Positions 1 through 6,064 of a stretch of 9,604 nucleotides of DNA are shown here, one piece after another. The translations under genes and the position numbers were made by a program. Numbering within the stretch: position 1 is the stretch's first letter; every line of letters starts with the position of its first letter. This DNA comes from JAAFIP01 sp031431335 (GTDB lineage Bacteria > Pseudomonadota > Gammaproteobacteria > Burkholderiales > Burkholderiaceae_C): assembly GCA_031431335.1 (NCBI GenBank), contig JANPDG010000253.1:1-9604 (forward strand), in the 5' to 3' direction. The notes under the pieces are model-generated. The model worked only from the letters and a program-made list of their open reading frames with translations, did no database searches and was not told the DNA's origin.

Positions 1-911
1 ATAGGCAGCGCGCCTGCGTCTTCCATGGTGTTATAAAAAATCGGAGCGATTTTGGCACCCAAACACACACCGCCAAACTTCTTGTTAGGAATAAACGGAA
101 TGTCTTCGCCCGTAAACCACAGCACGCTGTTGGTGGCCGACTTGCGGCTTGACCCTGTGCCGACCACGTCGCCCACATAGGCCACCACAGCGCCAGACGC
201 TTTGGCTTTAGCAGCCAGCGCGTTGATTTGCGCAATCGGGCCGCGCTTGCCGTCTTCTTCGGGGGTGAACGGTGCGCCATCGCGCTTGTTTTTGAGCATG
301 GCCAAGCCGTGCAGCGGAATGTCGGGACGGCTCCATGCGTCGGGCGCGGGCGACAGGTCGTCGGTGTTGGTCTCGCCGGGCACTTTGAATACGGTCAGCT
401 TGATGGACTGCGGCACTTCGGGGCGTGAGGTAAACCACTCAGCATCAGCCCAGCTTTGCATCACGCCTTTGGCATGTGCGTTACCTTTGTCGGCTTTGGC
501 TTTGACGTCGTGAAACTGGTCAAACATCAGCAAGGTCTTCTTCAGACCCGCCGCTGCAATCGAGGCCACGGCTTCGTTGTCGAGCAAGTCAATCAGCGGG
601 GTCAGGTTGTAGCCGCCCAGCATGGTGCCCAGCAGCTCGGTGGCTTTGGCCTGGCTGATGGCGCTGCACTTTTCGGTGCCGTGCGCTACTGCGGCCAGGT
701 AAGACGCTTTGACCTTGGCTGCGTTGTCTACACCGGCTGGCACGCGGTGGGCCAGCAGCTCTAGCAAAGCGGCCTCTTCGCCTGCGGTGGGCGCCTTGAG
801 CTGATCTATCAACTCGCCCGTTTGCTTGGGCGAGAGTGGCAAGGGTGGAATGCCTAGAGCGGCGCGCTCGGCCACATGGGCTTGGTAGGTTTGCATGAAT
901 GCAGATGGCAT
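1..911 (-). CDS. acnB: Aconitate hydratase B, N-terminal part (cut by window edge)
   Basis: Aconitase B interconverts citrate and isocitrate through cis-aconitate in the TCA cycle, using a [4Fe-4S] cluster in the cytoplasm. The reading frame stays open to the window edge and gives about 303 of the usual ~860 residues. The start reads MPSAFMQTYQAHVAERAAL and continues with stretches typical of AcnB: ELLGTMLGGYN, VMQSWADAEWF, GETNTDDLSPAPDAWSRPD, YVGDVVGTGSSRKSATNSV and KIAPIFYNTMEDAGALP. This covers the HEAT-like N-terminal domain (about residues 1-160) and much of the swivel domain. The cluster-binding cysteines lie further on, outside the window, so activity cannot be judged. The first ATG is preferred over Met6 because AAGGAG lies 9 bases upstream of it. 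It is the last gene of the mdh cluster within the window, 31 bp after the small exported protein. Confidence 0.96.
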   Translation of the reverse strand, partial: MPSAFMQTYQAHVAERAALGIPPLPLSPKQTGELIDQLKAPTAGEEAALLELLAHRVPAGVDNAAKVKASYLAAVAHGTEKCSAISQAKATELLGTMLGGYNLTPLIDLLDNEAVASIAAAGLKKTLLMFDQFHDVKAKADKGNAHAKGVMQSWADAEWFTSRPEVPQSIKLTVFKVPGETNTDDLSPAPDAWSRPDIPLHGLAMLKNKRDGAPFTPEEDGKRGPIAQINALAAKAKASGAVVAYVGDVVGTGSSRKSATNSVLWFTGEDIPFIPNKKFGGVCLGAKIAPIFYNTMEDAGALP

Positions 912-942
912 GGTGAGTTTCTCCTTAACTTTGACTTGACTT

Positions 943-1464
943 TTACTTGACTGCGACGTCTAGCACGCCAGCGGTGGGGTTGGCTTTCATTTGGTCGGCT
1001 ACGGCTTGCTGCGCGGGGCTCACGCAGTCGTCGGCCAAACGGCGGCCTAGCTTTTCGTTGAACAGCATGGACTTGTTGGCCAGCTGCATAAACACGATGC
1101 CTGTTTTGGTGTCTTCCAGGCGCACTGCGCCTGACTTTGCGGGCACGGGCACCACATCGTATTTGGCTTTGCCAAACTGCACATCAAACGCGCCATTGAC
1201 CTTGGGGTCTGCAGTGACAGTGACGCTCTGGCCATCGCCGCAGCTAATTCGACCTGTGGTGACGATTTGGGCAATTGACAACTGCTCGGGCGACAGATCA
1301 GCTCTTGGGGCTACAGCGGATGCAGCGGCTACAGGCGCTGCCTTGGCCGTTGTTTTTGCAACCGACTTGGCAGACTTCGCTGCGGGCTTGGCCGCTTGGC
1401 CCCAAGCCACTGCGGACAATGACAATGTGAGCGCGGCGAGGCAAAAGTTTTTTACGTGGTTCAT
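943..1464 (-). CDS. Small exported protein with MliC/PliC-like lysozyme-inhibitor pattern
   Basis: This 173-residue protein is probably periplasmic. Residues 1-23 form a signal peptide (K5, hydrophobic CLAALTLSLSAVA, likely cut after AWG). An Ala/Lys-rich flexible linker follows (about 24-55), then a compact domain (about 60-150). The domain has two cysteines, C75 in RISCGDG and C147 in LADDC. Between them are VQFGKAKYDVVPV, a loop with SGA (111-113), and GIVFMQLANKSMLF. Their order and spacing resemble the C-type lysozyme inhibitors (YxC ... SASGARY ... VFWxKG ... LNNC). That match was made by eye and the family assignment is inference. A start at 1497 would add 11 residues, but AAGGA 7 bases before the ATG at 1464 and the signal peptide favour 1464. 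It sits between the CitE-like lyase (35 bp) and acnB (31 bp), so it is probably co-transcribed with TCA-cycle genes. Why is not evident. Confidence 0.8.
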   Translation of the reverse strand: MNHVKNFCLAALTLSLSAVAWGQAAKPAAKSAKSVAKTTAKAAPVAAASAVAPRADLSPEQLSIAQIVTTGRISCGDGQSVTVTADPKVNGAFDVQFGKAKYDVVPVPAKSGAVRLEDTKTGIVFMQLANKSMLFNEKLGRRLADDCVSPAQQAVADQMKANPTAGVLDVAVK

Positions 1465-1499
1465 ATGCTTGTCCTTATCGAGTGGAGTGGTGTGCATCG

Positions 1500-2582
1500 T
1501 TAATGAAAATACGCTTGCATGGTGCTGGGCAATGTGCGACCCGTTTGCTGCGCACGCTCAATTAATTGCCAATAGTAGCGGTAACTGGCTCTGTCGTGTA
1601 ATTGACTTAAGTAGCTGGTGGGAGCCCAATCGGCAGCCACTGCCGCTTCGATGATGCGACTGGCAGTCTCAATCTCGCCCTCACTGGGGGCAAACGCCGC
1701 AATGATGGGGCGAATCTGCGCGGGGTGAATGCTCCACATGCGGCTGTAGCCCAGCTGGCGACTGGCCTGGGTGGCCGCTGTTTTCAGGGCAGCGGTGTCG
1801 GCAAACTCAGTGACAACGCAGTGCGATGGCACTTTGCCATGCGCATGGCAGGCCGCCGCAATCTCCAGCTTAGCGCGCAACACCAGCGGGTGGCTAAACT
1901 GCCCCACACTGCCCATCGCCTCGGCGCCAATCGCGCCATGGTGCGACGACACAAAGTCCATCAGCCCAAAGCTGACTGACTGCACGCGCGGGTGCGCTGC
2001 AATCTCAAACACTTGGTGCACCGCAGCAGACGACTCGATCAGCACATGCAGCGGGATGTCTGCGCCGCCTGCTGCGTTGATGGCATGCAAAGCCGTTTGC
2101 ACATCGAATAATCGCTCTACTTTGGGTAGCATGATGTAGTCCACCTGCGCGGCAGCGCCTTTTATGAGCAGGTCAATGTCAGAGGCAAATGACGCATGGC
2201 TCACTGAATGCACGCGCACGCCGATACGCGCCACTTTAGTCGCTACGTTTTGAATAGCGGATTTAGCAGTATTGACGTGGGAAATAATCATATTTATATG
2301 GTCTATTTCACCGCCCACTGGCGCGCCATCTTCGCAGTCCAGCGTAGCGTCAAACACGCAGGTGCCAAACTCTTCGGTCATCTCGGCCTGCAGCGCCAAC
2401 GTCTTGCGTATCCGCGCCTCGACACCACTGTAATGGTCACACACTGGCAAAACTACTTTGCCAGTCCCAGACCCTAACAGCACATCGCGCGGGTGTGAAG
2501 CTGCCCCCACGCTAGTGACTGCGTGTACTGCGCTGCCCGCCAAGGGGGCTTTCGCAACTTGGGGCGGCCCGGCGTCGCTCAT
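1500..2582 (-). CDS. HpcH/HpaI aldolase / citrate lyase beta (CitE)-like protein
   Basis: A 360-residue TIM-barrel protein of the HpcH/HpaI-CitE superfamily, whose members cleave or form C-C bonds in CoA esters or 2-oxo acids with a divalent metal. Family landmarks appear in order: FDATLDCEDGAPVG (77-90, acidic metal-site region), GVRVH (121-125, substrate-binding Arg123), IMLPKVE (150-156), LIESSAAV (181-188, metal-ligand Glu183), SFGLMDF (204-210, Asp209) and MWSIHPAQI (282-290). The first ~40 residues look low-complexity. The usual RRSxLFVPG opening of CitE is replaced by LPVCDHYSGVEARIRK, so it belongs to a side branch and the substrate cannot be named; malyl-CoA or citramalyl-CoA type chemistry would fit beside mdh and acnB. 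It starts only 6 bp after the mdh stop and has no good Shine-Dalgarno, which points to translational coupling with mdh. Confidence 0.88.
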   Translation of the reverse strand: MSDAGPPQVAKAPLAGSAVHAVTSVGAASHPRDVLLGSGTGKVVLPVCDHYSGVEARIRKTLALQAEMTEEFGTCVFDATLDCEDGAPVGGEIDHINMIISHVNTAKSAIQNVATKVARIGVRVHSVSHASFASDIDLLIKGAAAQVDYIMLPKVERLFDVQTALHAINAAGGADIPLHVLIESSAAVHQVFEIAAHPRVQSVSFGLMDFVSSHHGAIGAEAMGSVGQFSHPLVLRAKLEIAAACHAHGKVPSHCVVTEFADTAALKTAATQASRQLGYSRMWSIHPAQIRPIIAAFAPSEGEIETASRIIEAAVAADWAPTSYLSQLHDRASYRYYWQLIERAQQTGRTLPSTMQAYFH

Positions 2583-2588
2583 CTTTGC

Positions 2589-3596
2589 TTAGAGCAAATG
2601 CTTCACGCCGTCTTTTTCGCCTTCGAGTTCAGCCAGCGTTTTATTGATGCACTCTTGCGAGAAGGCGTCGATCTCCAAGCCTTCCACAATTTTGTATTCG
2701 CCGCCTTCACAGGTCACCGGAAAGCCAAACATCGTGTCTTTAGGAATGCCATATTGACCGTCTGATGGAATACCCATGGTCACCCATTTGCCGTTGGTGC
2801 CCAACGCCCAGTCGCGCATGTGGTCAATGGCGGCGTTGGCAGCAGACGCAGCCGATGAGGAACCACGCGCCTCAATAATGGCCGCACCACGCTTACCCAC
2901 CGTGGGCAAAAAGGTGTCTTTGTTCCACACTTGGTCGTCGATCATCTTGGCTACGCTTTCGACGTCGCTACCGGAGGGGCCTCCTTTTACGGTCGCAAAG
3001 CGGTAGTCAGCGTACATCGTGGGCGAGTGGTTGCCCCACACTGTCAGTTTTTCAATATCGGCCACGGCTTTGCCGGTCTTGGCTGCGATTTGCGAGGCAG
3101 CGCGGTTGTGGTCTAGGCGCAGCATGGCGGTGAAGTTTTTGCGCGGCAGATCGGGCGCGCTCTTCATGGCGATGTAGGCATTGGTGTTGGCAGGGTTGCC
3201 TACAACTAGCACTTTCACGTTGCGGTTGGCTACGGCATTGAGTGCCTTGCCTTGCGCTGTAAAGATAGCGCCGTTGATCGACAGCAACTCTGCGCGCTCC
3301 ATGCCGGGGCCGCGTGGGCGTGAGCCCACCAGCAGGGCGTAGTCAGCGTCTTTGAACGCGGTCATAGGGTCGCTATGCGCCTCCATGCCCACCAGCAGCG
3401 GGAAAGCGCAATCGTCAATCTCCATCATCACGCCTTTGAGCGCTTTTTGCGGGCCTTCAACCGGCACTTCGAGCAATTGCAAAATCACAGGCTGGTCTTT
3501 GCCCAGCATCTCGCCACTGGCGATGCGGAACAACAGGGCGTATCCAATTTGACCAGCGGCACCGGTGACGGCGACGCGAACAGGCTTCTTGCTCAT
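2589..3596 (-). CDS. mdh: Malate dehydrogenase (NAD-dependent, cytosolic type)
   Basis: Oxidises L-malate to oxaloacetate with NAD+ in the TCA cycle. The 335-residue protein carries the Rossmann glycine motif TGAAGQIG (11-18), the mobile substrate loop GSRPRGPGMER (91-101) with Arg95 and Arg101, VVGNPANTNAY (131-141), the catalytic pair Asp162 (LRLDHNRA) and His190 (VWGNHSPTMYADYR), and a conserved tail ending GVKHLL. It is slightly longer than the ~328 residues usual for this type, probably because of a Gly/Ser/Pro-rich insertion, KGGPSGSD, near 204-211. GGAG lies 8 bases before the ATG. It is the first gene of the minus-strand cluster, downstream of a sigma70-like promoter, and is divergent from a GntR regulator, the likely controller. 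Confidence 0.97.
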   Translation of the reverse strand: MSKKPVRVAVTGAAGQIGYALLFRIASGEMLGKDQPVILQLLEVPVEGPQKALKGVMMEIDDCAFPLLVGMEAHSDPMTAFKDADYALLVGSRPRGPGMERAELLSINGAIFTAQGKALNAVANRNVKVLVVGNPANTNAYIAMKSAPDLPRKNFTAMLRLDHNRAASQIAAKTGKAVADIEKLTVWGNHSPTMYADYRFATVKGGPSGSDVESVAKMIDDQVWNKDTFLPTVGKRGAAIIEARGSSSAASAANAAIDHMRDWALGTNGKWVTMGIPSDGQYGIPKDTMFGFPVTCEGGEYKIVEGLEIDAFSQECINKTLAELEGEKDGVKHLL

Positions 3597-3648
3597 GGGA
3601 AAAACTCCAAATTTAAAGTGATAAAACTGTGCTGTAACAAAGCCCTAG

Positions 3649-3678
3649 AGTTTACCCTCGAAAAGCCTGCTTGGTCAA
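3649..3678 (-). promoter_or_regulatory. Predicted sigma70 promoter of the mdh cluster
   Basis: Read on the minus strand, TTGACC (3678-3673) is followed after 18 bp by TAAACT (3654-3649). This gives five of six and four of six matches to the consensus boxes. Transcription would start near 3642 and leave a leader of about 45 bases before the mdh ATG. The GntR-type palindrome lies just upstream of the -35 box. Prediction from sequence only. Confidence 0.5.
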
Positions 3679-3679
3679 T

Positions 3680-3707
3680 TTGTCTTATGTCTTATATAAG
3701 ATATGAT
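3680..3707 (+). promoter_or_regulatory. Predicted promoter of the GntR regulator
   Basis: TTGTCT (3680-3685) and TATGAT (3702-3707) are separated by 16 bp on the plus strand, a reasonable sigma70 pair with a good -10 box. The palindrome TCTTATATAAGA fits exactly in the spacer, so a bound regulator would block RNA polymerase. The mRNA leader would be about 55 bases and has no recognisable Shine-Dalgarno before the gntR ATG. Confidence 0.45.
3687..3704. promoter_or_regulatory. Palindromic operator, probable GntR binding site
   Basis: The 18-bp segment ATGTCTTATATAAGATAT is a palindrome with one mismatched pair; its inner 12 bp (3690-3701, TCTTATATAAGA) are perfect. GntR-family dimers bind short AT-rich palindromes of this size, and the site lies in the divergent spacer between a GntR gene and the operon it faces. 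A partial second copy of the half site (TGTCTTAT at 3681-3688, next copy 3688-3695) lies directly beside it. Binding by the neighbouring regulator is inference. Confidence 0.65.
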
Positions 3708-3767
3708 GTAGTTTAGCCGTTTTAAAACCTTCCCTTCAACCCGACAGTCCATCACCCTCCCCAGCCC

Positions 3768-4538
3768 ATGGCCGCCGTCCCTGCCCCCTCTGTTGATGAT
3801 TTATCAGTTGCCACACCCGCTTTTAGCCCGCTGTACAGCCAAATCAAAAGCCTGATTTTGCAAAGCCTGCAGTCGGGCGAGTGGAAGCCGGGCGAAGCCA
3901 TACCGTCTGAGATGGACTTGGCCGCCCGCTACCGCGTAAGCCAAGGCACGGTGCGCAAAGCCATTGACGAGCTGGCCACCGACAATTTGGTGATCCGCCG
4001 CCAAGGCAAAGGCACCTTTGTAGCCACCCATGCCGAAAACCATGTGCAGTTTCGCTTCTTAAAGCTGGTGCCCGACGCAGGCGCGCCCGGTAGCGAGGGC
4101 CCGGCCGAGCGCGCCATTATTGACTGCCGCCGCACCCGCGCCAGCGCCGACATAGCCCGCGCACTGGCGCTCAAAACCGGCGACGCCGTACTGCAAGCGC
4201 GCCGCGTGCTCAGCTACGGCGGCGTGCCCACCATTGTCGAAGACCTGTGGCTGCCCGCCAACCCGTTCAAGGGGCTGACTGCCGAGCGCCTAAGCGACCA
4301 CCACGGCCCGATGTATGCCCTGTTTGAAACCGAATTTAACGTGCGCATGGTGCGGGCTGACGAAAAAATTCGCGCGGTGCCGGCCACTGACGGCTTAGAC
4401 ACGCTGCTGCAAGTACCGCTCCATACCCCTTTGCTTAGTGTGGAGCGCATTGCCTACACCTACAAAGACGCGCCCATGGAGCTGCGCCGTGGCTACTACC
4501 GCACCGACACGCACCACTACCACAACACATTGAGCTGA
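3768..4538 (+). CDS. GntR-family regulator, HutC type with UTRA domain
   Basis: A 256-residue transcription factor. Residues about 20-87 form the winged helix-turn-helix (PLYSQIKSLILQSLQSGEWKP, PSEMDLAARYRVSQGTVRKA, NLVIRRQGKGTFVATH). Residues about 93-250 form a UTRA ligand-binding domain (RALALKTGDAVLQARRVLS, PTIVEDLWLPANPF, LLSVERIAYTYKDAPMELRRGYYRTD), which in this family senses a small molecule; a TCA-cycle acid would suit the context, but the ligand is unknown. It is divergent from mdh and has a palindrome in its own promoter, so autoregulation together with control of the mdh cluster is likely. No Shine-Dalgarno precedes the ATG, so translation may be weak. In related genomes, as recalled, such a regulator lies next to succinate dehydrogenase genes; here coaD follows instead. 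Confidence 0.9.
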   Translation: MAAVPAPSVDDLSVATPAFSPLYSQIKSLILQSLQSGEWKPGEAIPSEMDLAARYRVSQGTVRKAIDELATDNLVIRRQGKGTFVATHAENHVQFRFLKLVPDAGAPGSEGPAERAIIDCRRTRASADIARALALKTGDAVLQARRVLSYGGVPTIVEDLWLPANPFKGLTAERLSDHHGPMYALFETEFNVRMVRADEKIRAVPATDGLDTLLQVPLHTPLLSVERIAYTYKDAPMELRRGYYRTDTHHYHNTLS

Positions 4539-4574
4539 ACAGGGCTTTAGCAACACCCGAGTATCATTAGCGCT

Positions 4575-5069
4575 ATGACACGCACCGCTATCTACTCAGG
4601 CACTTTTGACCCCATCACCCTGGGCCACGAAGACGTGATTCGCCGCGCAGCCGGTTTGTTTGATCATGTGATCGTGGCAGTGGCCGTAGCCCACCACAAA
4701 AAGACCTTGTTCACCCTAGACGAACGCATCGACCTGGCGCGCAGCAGCTTTGCAGGCCTAGCCGCCATCAAGGTGCTGCCTTTTGAGGGTTTGATCATGG
4801 ACTTTTGCGCTGCGACCCAAGCATGCGCCGTGGTGCGCGGTGTGCGCAACATGACAGACTTTGACTACGAAACCCAAATGGCCGCCATGAACCGCAAGCT
4901 GCGCCCGCAAGTCGACACCGTGTTTTTGTTGCCCACAGCCGACCTGCAGTGCATCAGCAGCACGCTGGTGCGCGAGATCAGCAAGCTGGGCGGCAGCGTG
5001 CACAGCATGGTCAGCCCCGCTGTAGCCAATGCGCTCGAAGCCGCGCACCGTCCCGAGCTGCAAGCTTGA
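4575..5069 (+). CDS. coaD: Phosphopantetheine adenylyltransferase
   Basis: Transfers AMP from ATP to 4'-phosphopantetheine to give dephospho-CoA, the fourth step from pantothenate to CoA. The 164-residue length is normal. Nucleotidyltransferase landmarks are SGTFDPITLGH (8-18, with the T/HxGH ATP site ending at His18), Lys43 in HHKKTLF, RGVRNMTDFDYE (88-99) and ISSTLVREI (127-135). The ATG has only a weak ribosome-binding site and lies 36 bp after the GntR stop, with no clear promoter between, so read-through from gntR is possible. The ferredoxin gene follows after 18 bp with a good Shine-Dalgarno; the pair probably forms a unit. Confidence 0.96.
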   Translation: MTRTAIYSGTFDPITLGHEDVIRRAAGLFDHVIVAVAVAHHKKTLFTLDERIDLARSSFAGLAAIKVLPFEGLIMDFCAATQACAVVRGVRNMTDFDYETQMAAMNRKLRPQVDTVFLLPTADLQCISSTLVREISKLGGSVHSMVSPAVANALEAAHRPELQA

Positions 5070-5087
5070 AGCCACCAAGGACCCGAT

Positions 5088-5348
5088 ATGGCGCTGCTCA
5101 TTACCGACGAATGCATCAATTGTGATGTGTGTGAGCCCGAGTGCCCTAACCAAGCGATTTATTTGGGCAAAGAGATCTATGAGATTGACCCCCACAAGTG
5201 CACTGAGTGTGTGGGCCATTTTGATGAGCCTCAATGCGTGCAGGTCTGCCCTGTGGCCTGCATACCCATCAACCCACAATTCATCGAAACACACGACACA
5301 CTGTGGCAAAAATACCAGCGACTGCAAGCCAGCGAGCCTTCAGTTTAA
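5088..5348 (+). CDS. YfhL/Alvin-type 2[4Fe-4S] ferredoxin
   Basis: An 86-residue cytoplasmic electron carrier. The first cluster motif is C9-x2-C12-x2-C15-x3-C19-P. The second is C38-x2-C41-x8-C50-x3-C54-P, followed by an extra cysteine, C58. The eight-residue spacing between the second and third cysteine of the second motif, and a C-terminal extension of about 28 residues, are typical of the Alvin-type (Allochromatium) ferredoxins with very low redox potential. AAGGA lies 6 bases before the ATG. It directly follows coaD, a common betaproteobacterial arrangement; its redox partner is unknown. Confidence 0.93.
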   Translation: MALLITDECINCDVCEPECPNQAIYLGKEIYEIDPHKCTECVGHFDEPQCVQVCPVACIPINPQFIETHDTLWQKYQRLQASEPSV

Positions 5349-5571
5349 ATACTTAGCTCACATGCTAAATGTATATTAAGCTCCTAAATAGATAGCTTAA
5401 AGTTACAGTATTTATAGCGATAAAGGTTTATGGTGCCTGTTGCACGGCGCAGTTAAATGTATCTAAGCCCCCGCAGAATGTGTCGCAGGCAACACCATGC
5501 AAAAGCGCTTGGTCATCGCCGCTTCATCAGGTGCAATAGAGATTCCTTCAACTTGAACAGGAGTTCATCTA
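5349..5571. other. AT-rich spacer with two imperfect inverted repeats
   Basis: This 223-bp stretch has no convincing gene. Near its start TTAAGCT (5376-5382) and AGCTTAA (5394-5400) form a 7-bp stem with an 11-base loop but no T-run, so it is not a classic terminator for the ferredoxin gene. Further on, ATGGTGCCTG (5430-5439) can pair with CAGGC-CAA-type sequence at 5486-5498 with a 3-base bulge. A weak promoter-like pair, TTGGTC (5509-5514) and TGCAAT (5532-5537) with 17 bp between, could drive the EF-hand gene, whose AGGAG lies at 5559-5563. Confidence 0.4.
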
Positions 5572-5904
5572 ATGACTTTTAAATCACGTACTTTGACTGC
5601 TTCCGCCGTAATCGTCTTACTCGCATCTGGCGCCGCATGGGCGCAGTCCACCACACCTGCTCCCGCAGGCGCTGCCCCGTCGATGGACAAGCCCGCTGCA
5701 GCTTCGCCTGCACCGTCAGACAAACCCATGACGTCCAAGGAAATGTCGGCAGCATTCACCAAAGCCGACGTGAACAAAGACGGTAAGCTGGACAAAATGG
5801 AAGCCGAGGGCATTCCAGGTTTAGGCGCACGCTTTGACCAAGTCGACGCTGACGGCGACAAGCTGGTCTCTAAAGTGGAGCTTGAAAAAGCCATGAAGCC
5901 GTAA
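5572..5904 (+). CDS. Small exported EF-hand calcium-binding protein
   Basis: A 110-residue protein with a clear signal peptide (K4, R6, hydrophobic core to about 20, likely cut after AWA at 24) and then an Ala/Pro-rich linker (25-52). The C-terminal half is a pair of EF-hand loops. Loop 1 is DVNKDGKLDKME (66-77), with D66, N68, D70, G71, D74 and E77 canonical. Loop 2 is DADGDKLVSKVE (92-103), with D92, D94, D96, S100 and E103 present but Lys in place of the usual Gly at loop position 6. Calcium binding in the periplasm is likely; the partner is unknown. AGGAG lies 8 bases before the ATG. A strong terminator follows, so it is probably a single-gene transcript. Confidence 0.88.
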   Translation: MTFKSRTLTASAVIVLLASGAAWAQSTTPAPAGAAPSMDKPAAASPAPSDKPMTSKEMSAAFTKADVNKDGKLDKMEAEGIPGLGARFDQVDADGDKLVSKVELEKAMKP

Positions 5905-5918
5905 TTGGCTGCACTTGC

Positions 5919-5947
5919 ATCAGGCCAGCGTCACTGCTGGGCCTGAT
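5919..5947 (+). repeat. Hairpin between EF-hand stop and terminator
   Basis: ATCAGGCCAGC (5919-5929) pairs with GCTGGGCCTGAT (5936-5947) over 11 bp with one bulged G and a 6-base loop. No T-run follows, so on its own it is not a terminator. It sits 10 bp before the intrinsic terminator and may protect the 3' end of the EF-hand mRNA. Confidence 0.55.
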
Positions 5948-5956
5948 ACACACACT

Positions 5957-5997
5957 GGACACCTGCGCGCATGCTGGCACAGGTGTCCTATTTTTTT
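5957..5997 (+). terminator. Strong intrinsic terminator after the EF-hand gene
   Basis: GGACACCTG (5957-5965) and CAGGTGTCC (5980-5988) form a perfect 9-bp stem with a 14-base loop, followed at once by TA and seven Ts (5991-5997). This is a textbook rho-independent terminator for plus-strand transcription, and it separates the EF-hand gene from otsBA. Confidence 0.9.
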
Positions 5998-6007
5998 GTG
6001 GCTGCAT

Positions 6008-6038
6008 CTTAAGTACCCCTTAAGTACGTCTTAAATAC
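6008..6038. promoter_or_regulatory. Three phased CTTAAG-type boxes before otsB
   Basis: CTTAAGTAC occurs at 6008-6016 and 6019-6027 and as CTTAAATAC at 6030-6038, each 11 bp from the next, or about one helical turn. The hexamers are each separated by 5 bp, which matches the YTTAAK-N5-YTTAAK pattern known for PmrA/BasR and QseB response regulators. The array lies just after the terminator and 27-57 bp before the otsB ATG, so it is a plausible activator or repressor site for otsBA. The binding protein is inferred. Confidence 0.55.
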
Positions 6039-6064
6039 GCCACGGACACCATGGACAACAGTGC

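Noticed and set aside
921..955. Repeated ACTTGACTT-like words between the exported protein gene and acnB
   Set aside because: The repeats are short and imperfect in a 31-bp gap, with no regulatory pattern that could be named.
947..1654. 235-codon plus-strand open frame
   Set aside because: It lies opposite the exported protein and the end of the CitE-like gene, has no recognisable family pattern or ribosome-binding site, and the minus-strand genes explain the region.
4758..5327. 189-codon minus-strand open frame opposite coaD and the ferredoxin gene
   Set aside because: It is antisense to two clearly recognised genes, and its His/Ala-rich product looks like a shadow frame.
5376..5400. TTAAGCT/AGCTTAA hairpin as terminator of the ferredoxin gene
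   Set aside because: The stem is AT-rich, only 7 bp, and has no T-run after it, so intrinsic termination is doubtful.
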